64,000 nucleotides of DNA from Panicum virgatum. Lineage: Eukaryota > Streptophyta > Magnoliopsida > Poales > Poaceae. Location: positions 26,712,261 to 26,776,260 of the forward strand of contig NC_053141.1 in NCBI RefSeq assembly GCF_016808335.1, given 5' to 3'. The notes beneath the pieces are model-generated. The model was not told the DNA's origin, did no database searches, and worked only from the letters and a program-made list of their open reading frames with translations. Every line of letters starts with the position of its first letter. Position 1 is the stretch's first letter. The position numbers were made by a program, and so were the translations under genes. Positions 37,201 through 47,835 of the stretch are shown here, one piece after another.

Positions 37201-38461
37201 AGCATTATTTCTCCCATATGCTGAAAACACAACTACAAAGTACATGTCGTCAAGATCTATGCCAAGTTAGCAACATAGATAATAAATAAGTCTATGCATC
37301 CAGCATGTGCTTTGTTCCTGCAACAGATAGACACCCTTGCAGAAGATAGCATGATTTTAGAAAGCCATGCATCCAACGGGTAGCAACCGGAGCAATCAGT
37401 ATTTTGAAGAATGCAGAATCAATGGGCACACATTTCATGAACAACAGATATTTTCAAAATATCAGTAATTTATTCGAACTTAATTCCAAAATATCTCAGT
37501 TGATCATGATTATCTTAGTTGATCCTGGCCAATTACATCACATATGAAATGGTGCAGAATTAAGATACTGCAGAACTACTGAAAACCACCTACCTTCTCA
37601 CAGTCTTGTAGAAGTTTCCTTTCAAAGTTCATCCTAGTTTGACTTCTTCAAAAAAGAAAAAAAGTTCATCCTAGTTTGCTGTGTTTGGATAGATAGCTAC
37701 ATATTAGGCCAGGATAAAGGAATTACGGCTTGTTTCCCTGCCAATACAATCAAAGCCATAGGTGGTGGGTGGAGATGCCATGGAGGGAGCAGTGCTGCCT
37801 GGGCAACCAGATCATGGGACATAATAACATTTTGCCAGATAGCGCAGCCAAGAGCATGTGATGCTAAGCTACTCTAGTGAGCATCGATTTCAGAAGACAG
37901 AAGCTATGTAAATGCGTGAAACTAAAGCCTATTATTGTCACTGACAAGTAGTAGCAAGGGAATTCCAATCCACATTTCACAACAGAGCATACTGATACAA
38001 TTTAGAAAGCAAGAAGGAACTGAATCCCGTACCGGTGTCTGGTTGGGCGCGAGCTGGAAGATGTAGTACATGAGCCCCGCCCAGATGCCGAAGATGAGCA
38101 CGGAAGTGGTCCAGTCGCTAAGCTTCCCACCTCCTCCTCCGCTACCACTCGCAATCCGTGCTGCTGCCGCCGCGGCCGCCGCCTCCCTCTTCTTCTTATC
38201 CTCTTGTTCCCGCGCAGGAGAGTCGGCGCCGGGTGGACCCTGTAGCGAGGAGTCCCGGCATATTTGGGCCCACCCCCTGCGCCGCCCTCCCGTGCGGCAC
38301 GCGGCGGGGCTGACGAACAGAGGGGCACCGGCTCTGGCGCCCCTGGTGATGCCGGCCAACGCGGGTCTCGCGACATGGGGGCTCGGCAGTGGCCTTGGGA
38401 GTGGAGCCAGGGGAGCGCTGGAGCAGGGAAGCGCGAGGTAGGTGGAGGATGAGGAGGCCAT
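34236..38461 (-). CDS. Plastid-targeted polytopic membrane protein, function unknown
   Basis: Six exons on the minus strand: 38461-38033, 37174-37029, 35786-35618, 35539-35441, 34643-34561 and 34368-34236. All have GT-AG introns and matching phases, giving 352 residues. The first about 60 residues are rich in Ser, Ala, Pro and Arg with few acids, as in a chloroplast transit peptide. After an Ala-rich charged linker there are about six hydrophobic segments: SVLIFGIWAGLMYYIF, VALWYIMGLWPIVYSMLLL, FLVLSCFGGAYALIPYFVLW, VVFALGIGLIIYAG, FTLLSTFSPFWVYND and LLPLALIPFVGPSVYLLL. Conserved-looking loops include NQTPYRDTYFLQKL and KPPPPPIDEDEIGQWPL. I recognise it as a family widespread in plants but with no assigned role; an inner-envelope or thylakoid location is inferred. 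The start ATG at 38461 follows an Ala-Ile run with no better upstream start. Introns 1 and 2 are long, and intron 4 holds an RTE LINE fragment. Confidence 0.92.
34740..35117 (-). mobile_element. 5'-truncated RTE-type LINE 3' end
   Basis: On the minus strand it encodes the C terminus of an RTE reverse transcriptase (RDRVRNEVIRDRVGVAPIEE, HRLRWFGHVQRRPPEA, KRGRGRPKLTWDE) and ends with a (TTG)n tail, seen on the plus strand as (CAA)n at 34740-34764. It lies in intron 4 of the plastid membrane protein gene, in the same orientation as the gene. Confidence 0.92.
35118..35207. repeat. Rearranged junction with local duplications
   Basis: CATAAACTTAGAAAATGG occurs at 35118-35135 and again at about 35190-35207, and ATGGCATGATCAGCAAATA occurs twice in between (about 35132 and 35164). 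The pieces appear in changed order, as if copied more than once at the 5' junction of the LINE insertion. Confidence 0.75.
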
Positions 38462-38666
38462 GGCGATGGCGATGGCGGCGCGCGGTGGTGGCGCTGCGAG
38501 AAGCCGGCGAGGCGAGCCGGCCGGCGCGGGTGGTCGTGGGAAAGGATATGGTGACGTTTCGATCCGTTGGATGACACATCGACGGCTAGCAAGGCTGGCT
38601 GGGGTAGGGATTCTCCGGTTGATTTCACCAGACAAGTGCCAAGAGAGCGTCATGACCTTTTTCAAA

Positions 38667-40282
38667 TCTATATCTATATCTATTTCTAAAGCACGGAAGC
38701 AATCCTTTATACGTTCTGCCTTTGATTCGTCCGTCTCGTGGTTCTACCTTTAGTTCGTCCGTCTCGTGGTTCTACCTTTAGTTCGTCCATTCCCGTGGGC
38801 ACCGATAGGATCCCACGCGCCATAAGGCAAATCGAGCCGGACTCGAACACCACCCACGTGGATATAAAACGAGTCCACGCTTCCCTGCCTAGCCTTAATG
38901 AATCACCATCACTATCCATAGTAATCGCTGCCATCATCAATCGATGCCCTCTCCTTTAAGAAGTCGACACTAAGCTCTAATTGAGGTGACGAAGCTTCCC
39001 ATCCAGCTCCATCTTCTCTCTCGCTCTGCTTCCACACGGCATAGACCAGCGACGAGCTCACCGGCCGCAACCGAAAAACAATTTGATGCTGTCGGTGAGT
39101 GAGGATGCCGTCTTCGTGGAGGGATCAATGTTTCAGACTTTCAGCTCTACTCACCAGGGCAGTTGGCTAGAGACTAGAGAGGCGCCTCCTACTCCGGATC
39201 ATGTCAAATAAAAAATGAGCTAACCAGCCTCCTCTGCGTCATCATCGATTCATTTGCTCATCAATCGCTACTCGCAAGCACCACCGCGATCTTTGCCGCC
39301 GTCATGCCGTGTCACTCCATGCCTAGATCCACGTGTGGCCTGCAAAGCTGTGCAAGCTGCCGGGCGCAACGCCATGCCCCTCGTTGCCACGTCGTTCTAC
39401 TCTGCTGCGTGTGCCTCTTCACATCGTCCGCTAGAAAAAAGGAGACCAAAGAGAGAGGAAAGATCCAGATCGATACGAGAGAAATCACGCACGGGAGAAG
39501 CCTGTCAGAGTAATAGGAGAGATTTTTTCATTGGCATTTTTATAGCCCCAGCCTTTCCCAAAGATATTTTTCACAAAAGGTCCTTTCAGTAGGCAATAAG
39601 GATGTGAAATAAAATACAAAATTACAATGCAGTCATTCCGATAGGGTTATACTCTATACACAATGTATCTTTCTGAAAAAAGCTCAAAATAGCATACAAA
39701 GATTAAATTTGTGATTGATCCATGCGTATTTTTATATGTGCTTGGTTTAATCTAAAAGTCCTGCCAATAAGATAGCTTCTTATTTGTATTTTTCATCCAT
39801 CGGTTCACATATTGGGTCCCTATATGGAATTTCCAAATAACTTTGCGACATGAATCTATTCACACTTTTGTGGTGCATCCTTGGGTATCTCATTTCATTA
39901 TCACATCTAAATTTGAACTAGAACTGACACATATTTCTTGCAGATGGCTTCTTCGAACAGATATGAGAAACACACTCAAATGAATGACCAAAGCACCACC
40001 ATCAACACAAGTAATATTAATCAATTATCTTCTACAAATGTTTATTCCACCTCATATTGCAACTAAAAATGAATAATACTATTTTTCAGATGACGACAAC
40101 ATTAGCAATGATAGTGGGCCCATGATATCCGGTGACTAACCATCACTCACAGATCCTAAAGAACGTAAGAGGAAGAGAAAGAGATCGGTATGCAAAACTA
40201 TCAGACCATGAAATAAAAAGTTAATAGTATTATATAGGTCTATTATATTATTACCCGTAACAATGCATGGGCACTATGCTAG
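38667..40282 (+). mobile_element. Non-autonomous Helitron, about 1.6 kb
   Basis: The 5' end is TCTATATCTATATC following an A, and the 3' end is CTAG followed by T, as expected for insertion between A and T without duplication. Just before the 3' end, CCCGTAACAATGCATGGG can form the short terminal hairpin (one wobble). Near the 3' side, an ATG at about 39943 opens short exons ending in DPKERKRKRKRS-like residues, reminiscent of the N terminus of Helitron RepHel proteins; no helicase is present. The interior (38950-39520) is GC-rich and may be captured gene sequence. Confidence 0.65.
38726..38789 (+). repeat. Tandem repeat, 28-bp unit
   Basis: TTCGTCCGTCTCGTGG starts at 38726 and 38754, with a third partial copy at 38782. 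It lies just inside the 5' end of the Helitron. Confidence 0.8.
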
Positions 40283-40732
40283 TATATACAAAATGAGATT
40301 ATACTTCCTTATTATGATGCCTGGAGAGTTTTCTAGAAAACGCTTCGTGGCAAAGATACACTATAATTTTTTTGAAACTTTTAGAGCTCAAGAATTAATT
40401 AAATTTGATAACACAAGATAATTTTAGGAATTATTTTAAATTAAAAGTAAATAAAATCTCTTGATCGGATTGTAAATGTTTTGCATTTTGCCTGGTTCAG
40501 ACTTGGATTTTTTTATTCATATATTAAGATTAGAGGCACCTCGAACCCTCTTTAGTTCAAAATATTGTATTCCATATTTACCATGCTTTTTTATTTAGAT
40601 ATTTACCATGCTTAGGGGCACCTCCAACCCTTAGGAGTATGCATGAACCATGTTTACCATGCTTTATGGTGAAATATGAAATACTCTAAAAATTAGATAT
40701 TTACCATGCTTTTTTATGTTCAGGTGTTACCA
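40283..40732. repeat. AT-rich spacer and Copia-related fragment
   Basis: 40283-40560 shows no gene. About 40615-40715 (ACCATGTTTACCATGCTTTA, then TGGTGAAATATGAAATACTC) matches 43185-43250 with few differences, so it is a second fragment of the repeat that precedes the Copia-like LTR at 43255. Confidence 0.5.
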
Positions 40733-40969
40733 AGTCAAATTTCTAATATGTTCTTTAACAAGGCTGTGCGCCTCAATGGTATTCCAGGAAGCATTACTTC
40801 AGATCAAGTTATTGAGTTTGTCTTATTTTTGGCGATACTTGTGGAGGCAAATGGGCACAACTTGAATTTTACTATAGCTTACCATCCACTAATAGATGGT
40901 CAGACCGAAGTTGTGAATCGAAGTTTGGGCAATATGCTGCAGGCTCTTGTTGGCGAAAACCCCAAATAA
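40733..40969 (+). pseudogene. Ty3/gypsy integrase fragment
   Basis: The frame contains the end of the integrase catalytic core: NGIPGSITSDQ, then YHPLIDGQTEVVNRSLGNML and VGENPK before a stop. The integrase pattern YHP-x-DGQTE is kept, but SDRD and other usual residues are changed and the rest of the polyprotein is missing. It is an old isolated fragment. Confidence 0.85.
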
Positions 40970-41359
40970 TGGGAAGGGGACTTGCCGTTATTGGCCATGC
41001 TTCGATCTCGAAGGGTGATTTTGCGCTTATTTTTGAGTTGTGCAATTTTACTCCACTTTTTGAATCGAAGGCTCCGTTTAGCTCTACTTTTAACACTATT
41101 AGATGTATGCCAACCAAAACAATAAAAAAATTAGAAAAAAACTCAGAGCAATGGGAAAAGATCTTTGTACCCTTAACCCTATTCTCATCTCTCTTTTCTC
41201 ACTACACAGCCAGACAACATCCTTTTCCGTTCCCTACCTTAAGCAAGCCAGTGTGCAAGAGAGGAGGCGGGCGGATCCGCGTGGGGCGAGGCAAGCGTGG
41301 CGCGAGCCCGATGGGTCAGCCGGGGGGAGGGGGGCGCCTGACAGGTGGGGCCAGGGTAG

Positions 41360-41655
41360 CGCGTTTACCTTTTTCTGAATACATTTATCAATTTCAAAAG
41401 AAAATTAAGTTTAAAAGTTTTAAATTAATCGGACCTCCGAAAATTATGAAATAAATTTCATAATTCTTCTAAAATCATGATCTACCCGTTTGAGTAGGTT
41501 TTGTTGTTTTCTGGATCTATTTTGAATATTTTTGTGCGCGATGTATGACTATGATATGTAATTGAAATGAGTTCTATATATGATAGCTACTGATTCAGGG
41601 GCTATCACGATGATACAGGGAGTCGGATTCTCCTTACGGAACCCGGATCATTTCA
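41360..41655 (+). repeat. 3' end of a gypsy LTR, second copy
   Basis: The text from TTTACCTTTTTCTGAATAC to CCCGGATCATTTCA aligns with parts of the 29780-31563 LTR (for example TTCATAATTCTTCTAAAATC and GATAGCTACTGATTCAGGG). The middle of the LTR is deleted. GC-rich sequence just before it (41240-41350) may be the corresponding leader. Confidence 0.75.
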
Positions 41656-42820
41656 AGGTGTCCTTGTAGACGTGGTCAGCATGGAAGAATCAAGATAAAA
41701 TCAATGTTGTGATTCAAATGGTGTGGATTGAAATCGATTTCTAGTGTGAATTAGATATGACCTCTAGATAGATTCAGCTAACTTTATATTCCGATGCTAT
41801 GATTTGTAGGTTAAATCATAGAGATGTGCAATTGGTTATTAGAGTTTGGTCTTTTTTCAGCTTGCCTGATGGGGGCTCAAGTCATGGCCGCAGGGTAAAA
41901 CCTTGTCAACACAAATTGTTCGCACATATAGCTATGGGATGTTGCAGTTAGTTGATTTTATTGCTGAGCATTACATGTGGGCGACGGCGGCGTGCGTGCC
42001 CAAAAGGACTATGCCGCAGCCTAACCGAGGCCGTGGCCCCAATCAGCAGGCACCGCACGACGTTGTTGATGGAAACGCAGCCATTCAATAGGGGTGCAGA
42101 TGCGACGCCGGCCGATTCCAGTTATGGACGACGGGGGTAACCCGTGGCACGCACGTGTTAACATGGCACAGTGATGTCTGCCGTGCGGAGAGTGCGATCG
42201 AGTGCAAGCGCCTAAGCGTTTTGGTTACCCCCGGCAATACTATGCAGGAGGGTAAGGCAGTTGGTGTGACCCTGCCACGCTGGCACCTACGCCAGCTAGC
42301 CGCTGCTGGCGCTTCCATTCCCTTCTCCCCACCGGCATTTCAAATCCCCAGGCACTGCCCCCCTCCTCTCTTCTACAATTTCTCTGACACCTCTTGCCAC
42401 CACCCCCACAAACGTCGTGCCCCTGCCGAGAGCCCGTAACCACCACCCCCTGAAGCCCCCCCCCCGCCTCGACGAAGATGCTCGGGCGTCGTGGCCTTCG
42501 GCTTCATCCACTCCTTTGAGAACATTTGATTTGTCATGTTCTGCAACTGCAAGGAGAACGACGACGGCAATATCCATCGCCATCCCCTCATCTTCAATGC
42601 CTGGGACCTCTCAGTCGTCCCCATCCCTGGGGTGCCGTCTCTCCACCCATAAGTTGGGCATCATCGTGGATCCTCTTTGCGCTTGACGCCACTTCGTCGT
42701 CGCGTAGTTCCACCCAGAGGAATTCAAGCTCTTCATGTACTGCAGCCGGACACGGCGCTAGAGTGTCAGCGACGTCGAGCCATCCCCATCCATACGAGAT
42801 CTGGTATCCGCACCAAGGTT
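41656..42820. other. Unidentified segment, no gene supported
   Basis: 41656-41900 is AT-rich. 42140-42800 is C-rich with open frames on both strands and no recognisable domain. Possibly retroelement leader or a captured gene fragment. Confidence 0.35.
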
Positions 42821-42822
42821 CT

Positions 42823-43010
42823 AAATAGCCGGCTATAGCTACTGTCATAAACTATTATAGATTTTGGAAGAGGAGCAGGCTAGGATATCCATCTTTTAGC
42901 TCTAAAAGGCTAAATCCACTAATAGCCGGCTAAATCCCACTATACCAACCCAATTAAGGGTTATTTAGCTGGCTAAACTACATAATTAGTGTTTATTTAT
43001 TGTTAGTTTA
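42823..43010 (+). repeat. Dispersed repeat with CTAAATAGCCGGCTATAG motif
   Basis: CAAGGTTCTAAATAGCCGGC and later CTAATAGCCGGCTAAATCC are typical words of a common grass repeat. Related words (CTAAATGGGTTAGCTAGCC) continue at 43677 after the Copia-like LTR, which suggests that the LTR split it. Confidence 0.5.
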
Positions 43011-43254
43011 GTATTTAACTTTATCATTTACAAAACTTAGTATTTCGCCAATGAATGAAGCCTAAAATGTACTTCAATACATGAAATTTTCTTGATTTCA
43101 TGTTTATATGCAAAATTACTCATAGATTTATGCATGATTTTGAAATAGAAATGCATGCTTGTGAGAAGCTTCTAGAAGAGTATGTGTGAACCATGTTTAC
43201 CATATTTTATGGTGAAATATGGAATATTCTAGAAATTAGATATTTGTATGGTTA

Positions 43255-43658
43255 GATAAGCATGAGGAAAGTTTTAGAGTTATATATTTTGTAAAGAAGT
43301 GTGTAGAAGATGAACACATGGCAAAACCGTATGAGCCATGAAGTCCTATAAATAGGTTGCTCTTTTCCCCTCTTTCCATAGCATAGTATAAGAGGTCTCA
43401 AGCAGGAGATGACTAGGTTGCCATGTAGTGTAGTAGTGTCATGGTAGTGTAGCAATATAGAGAGTGCAAGAGTTGTTGTACTAAGTTACGGTGAATGAAG
43501 AGTTGAGTTCCCATATAGAGTTTGTGTCCCATATTGTCTAGGTGAAGGTCTTCTTGTTGTAGTGTGGGTATAGGGTCCACGGAAGAAGTGTTATCACACT
43601 ACTTGGGTACCGGTTCGCAGAAGTCGGTGTAAAGGATAGGGGCGGCAATTCCTCAATA
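43255..43658 (+). repeat. Copia-like LTR, copy B
   Basis: This copy matches 21938-22352: GTAAAGAAGTGTGTAGAAG, CCTATAAATAGG (TATA-like), CATGTAGTGTAGTAGTGTC and a 3' end at CCTCAATA. No internal domain remains on either side. Confidence 0.65.
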
Positions 43659-44280
43659 CATGGTATTTACAGAACAACTAAATGGGTTAGCTAGCCTATA
43701 GGGCACTATAGTCTTTCTTAGCCTCTTCAAACACCAACCACTAAATGTATTAGTCTGCTATTTTTAATGCTAATCCGCACTACAATCTCACATCGTGATT
43801 ACACTGAGATACCTTCTCTGAGAGCGTACTTGCACGGAGGTACCTGCCTCTCCCTCTGCTGACAACCACGTCGGAAACGTCCCCAACCCAATTCTGTTAG
43901 CCGAGATCAGGTGATGTTGCTTTCTCATGCCCAACAATGGGAATTTGATGTATGCTCTTCTCTACCATGACCACGGTTCACTAAGGATCAGCACATGCAG
44001 AAGACAGTGCTTCTTGGGGAGATCAGGGGAACAGAGAGCAAAGGGGCACACTTGGCTTGGGCCTATAGACTAGCTAGCACTGTGTACAGTCAACCCCAGA
44101 GATGATAGTGTGGTCTATTTGTTCAAAAGCAGCTCCATGTTCGAGGTAGACTTGGAGAAGCAAAAGTTAGTGAAGTCCCATTTGTTTTTCTTCCCAAATG
44201 TTGGATAACCCCTCACATCTCATCATGTCTGGCCATAGACGCCGTCGTGACATAGTCCACCGACATCCGGGTTTCAAATC

Positions 44281-44679
44281 ATGCTTCAAAACAGGGCTAG
44301 AAAGATTCTCCGATATGTCAAGGTCTCATGCATTTGTGCAAGACAGAACCCACACAAGATCATTCAGATAAGATGCAGTTTCATTGAACATAGAGGAATG
44401 ATCTTCTTGCCTATCCTATTGAAGTTAGTGGGTAATGCAATTGGGAAGTTAGTCCAAGAAGTGGGGAAAAGCCTTGAGAACCCGAAAGAATGGTGTCGCC
44501 TTTTACGTGATGAAGCCTATCTTGAGAGTTTCACCGGGTACAACATAAAAATAGTCAAGACCAACCATCAAGCACAATCTATCATTGATGATTGGGAAGC
44601 CACCAGAAGACCGGAGCCAAATTTCAGAGTGGTGTTCCTTGGGGAGTTGAGTGAGATAGATATCAATTCTCTACAATAG
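44281..44679 (+). CDS. Hypothetical ORF, 132 residues
   Basis: An ATG-initiated frame with acidic and aromatic residues toward the end (WCRLLRDEAYLE, IIDDWEATRRPEPNFR). It stops at TAG but stays open for 46 further codons, so it may be a broken longer gene. No domain is recognised. It lies 270 bp before the Sirevirus element. Confidence 0.25.
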   Translation: MLQNRARKILRYVKVSCICARQNPHKIIQIRCSFIEHRGMIFLPILLKLVGNAIGKLVQEVGKSLENPKEWCRLLRDEAYLESFTGYNIKIVKTNHQAQSIIDDWEATRRPEPNFRVVFLGELSEIDINSLQ

Positions 44680-44952
44680 ATATTTGTCGAGCTTGATGTT
44701 CAGTGCCTCATGCTTTATTCCTCTGCAAATTCTTCTACTATTATGGATGCTATGGGGTCAGAGGAGTCAGAGTTGGATGACGAGTACGTGTGGCTTGTTG
44801 AGCTAGGAAATACTAACTGATAAAAACTGCACCAATGGTACTCATGTTTTTACTTAGCATTTCCTCACCCTATGGTGTGATGAAGCCTTTTTGTTGCCGC
44901 GAAATCATTAGGAAACAAATGCTAAGTGTGTGACCGGTCTATGTTGTTCCTT

Positions 44953-45134
44953 TGTAGCGAAAATGGCCTCTCATGCCATATTTCAATATAATGTTTTGGC
45001 GATTGATGACACACGCAACACTTGAACTAATGTGTTTGCTTAGATGATATACTCAGGCTTTTAGGTTCAAGTGATGACAAAGAGAAGAGAGGCGAAGCTA
45101 GGCCCGAAGGGCCGCCCCTACGGGGGTTCCGCAA
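44953..45134 (+). repeat. Truncated 5' LTR of the Sirevirus-like element
   Basis: About 180 bp identical to the start of the 3' LTR, up to GGGGGTTCCGC. About 100 bp of LTR is then missing and a further 14 bp (AAGCAAATTACACA) matches the LTR before internal sequence begins. Confidence 0.85.
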
Positions 45135-47821
45135 AGCAAATTACACAAGTTAAAGGGGATGGCTCTCAAAAGGTTTGGGTTCCTAAGACTTAGGCACCAA
45201 ACAAGTGCAACGGGGGATTTGGATGCTTAGCTTACAAGTTAAAGTGAAGGTTCAAGCCAAAACAAGCTAAGCTCACAACCTGGACATTTGTTGCCCAAGT
45301 CCCCCATAAGGTAATGGTAGCTAGATTTCAATTCAAGCATCATGTAGCTCCATTGCTTTTGTTAGGATGTTTGCTTGTTTTGCATCTCCTAGTGTCATAT
45401 ATGGTGGGTTGCTTGTGCCATGACTCTAACCCATGAGCAACCTACATGGTTTAACAAGTGTGTAGAAAGCTACACAAGGTTACCTTCCATGGTACATGTA
45501 CTTCATGAGGTATGTATTTCATATGTGTACCATGAACACAAACTATAGGGTAAACTTCCCAATTGTGTCAAAATCAATGTGCATACATTTTCTTGGTGAT
45601 TCAAACACTAAATGCACACATTTAGGGGGAGTTCACTCTATGGTTTGTGATTTTGAGACTAACATGTTTGCTAGCTTATCTTTTGTAGTCTCACGTGAAG
45701 TTAACACTCTAAGAGAATGTTTCTCACAATCAATGTGAACAAACAACTCTATAAGAGTGGTTAGATAAATTGTGCCTTCATGCATGTTGAGCCATGCTTT
45801 ATTGAACTTAAATGCTCATATCTAAGTTCATAGGCTATGTGCTCATACACTTGCTCAACCTTGGTGTACCAAGTACTCTTCCTTCAAAGACTTTCAATTT
45901 GGTACATACAAGGTAAACTAAGTTGTTCCCCCGGAGGTATGCTAGGTTCTAAACTCATTCAATTGGTATAATTGTCAATTTCTTATCCTTTTTTTTTGGA
46001 GCTACCTCCGTGCATGATATGATCTAAGCTTTCTAGTTATAACATCTAGTTGTGCACTTGATTTTCACATTATCACTTTATGCACATACTTGTGGAAAGC
46101 TTAGCTCATGTCATGCTAGTTTCGTGATTTTGTGATCCACCATAGTAAATTCTCAATTGGTATCTTCATTGATATCATACAATTGGATCATGAGTCATGG
46201 AGCTAACTCCCTAGGATACTAATCTTCTTTTGAGCTATATTATTTTGCAAGACCTTTTAGAAGCAAGACCTTTTGAGTGATTTGATTCCAAAGAGAGATA
46301 AATGTGGATCAAAGTAAGGTATTTTCTCAAGGAGAGGAAGCATATCCCAAAGGGGGAGAAACACCTAAGTGAATCAAGTCATGAGGGAGAATCAAAGGGG
46401 GAATCAAGATTTTAGAGGGAGGCCAAGCCATCATTATATGGTGGTAAGCATCCAAGCCTCGGGGAATTTGGAGGCTTGACAAGGTTTGGGATGCATAAGT
46501 AGGGATGCATCATGCAAAGATGAAATAAAGCCAAGTTGTGGATTAAAGATTAGTAACCCAAATTCCCCTCCCCTACATATGAGGTAATGAGCAAGGTAAA
46601 AGGATAATCTCAAATTTCATTTGATATCCTTCATGCATCATTGTAGCTCAATGCCTCTCTAGGAATGCATAATCTCATCTTTACAATTGGTATTTAGAAT
46701 TGGTATCTTTTATTTGATATGCTTTCCTAGAAATTTCATATGGTAGGTTGTTTTGGTACTAACTTCTTATCTAGTGCAATCTACATGGGCGAAAAACCGT
46801 TGCTTCTCCATGACACATATTGTCGAAAGAAAATACCAAAGTCTACAATCGGTATCAATCCTATTTTTGGTATTCATTTGGTGTCATGTTATTTAAGTTA
46901 TAGAGTTTGATCCCCATTATGTGAATTACAAGTGCATACATTTGATTAAGTGATTCAAACACTAATGCACACATTTAGGGGGAGCTAACTCTATAGCTTG
47001 TGTTTTTGTGACTAACATGCTTTACAAGTGCTATTTGTTGTAGTCACACTCCTTTTTGTCCATATGGTAATACACTCAATCCCTCGATATCAAGATAATA
47101 CACATTGCAATTAACCTTACATTTGGTATCAATGGATCAAGAAAGATTGGACAAGGGAAGAAGACCAAGCCATAACTCCCAAAAAGTTAAAGAGATAAAT
47201 GAAATAGGGAGGCATGGCTAGTCACCTAAAGCTATCTCCATGAATTCAATTTCTTTTGAACACTACCCCTACAAGTCACAATTGGTATTACAATGGATGT
47301 CAAGATAGGAGGTGCCACAAGCTTTGAAAAAGGGGGAGCTTGTTCAAACAATGGGAGATATGCCTAATCTAGTTGGTATAACACTCTATCACTAGTGAAT
47401 TTCTTTTGCTACTAATAATTCTTGTTGCTAGTGGTTATGAAGCTTTTAGGTGTTTGATGACAAAGGGGGAGAAATGTACCCTAAAAGCAAGCAAGTGATG
47501 CCATTAGCAAGGGGGAGGAATGGAAAATGCAATGCAAAAGGATGCATGGTGATAGGGGGAGGTACTTAGTCAATGTGGGGGAGAAGTGCAATTTGATGAT
47601 CCCATGGACTAAGGTACAAATTTTTCATTGCTCATATAGTTCAAACCACACACAAGCCTTTGTTCTACAATTCTTTCTACAATTGGTATCAAGGGCTCTT
47701 TAAAATGAGCATTGAAATGTCATCCAAGCAAGCTAAGTAGTTTCCAACTTTTCAAATTTGTATCAATTTCATATTCTTGCAATTTATCTTGCTTGTTTTG
47801 GTTGTGTTGTCATCAATCACC

Positions 47822-47835
47822 AAAAAGGGGGAGAT
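47822..47835 (+). promoter_or_regulatory. Polypurine tract of the Sirevirus-like element
   Basis: AAAAAGGGGGAGAT directly precedes the 3' LTR, as required for plus-strand priming. At least eight similar AGGGGGAG tracts lie upstream between 45630 and 47590, a known sirevirus habit. Confidence 0.8.
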
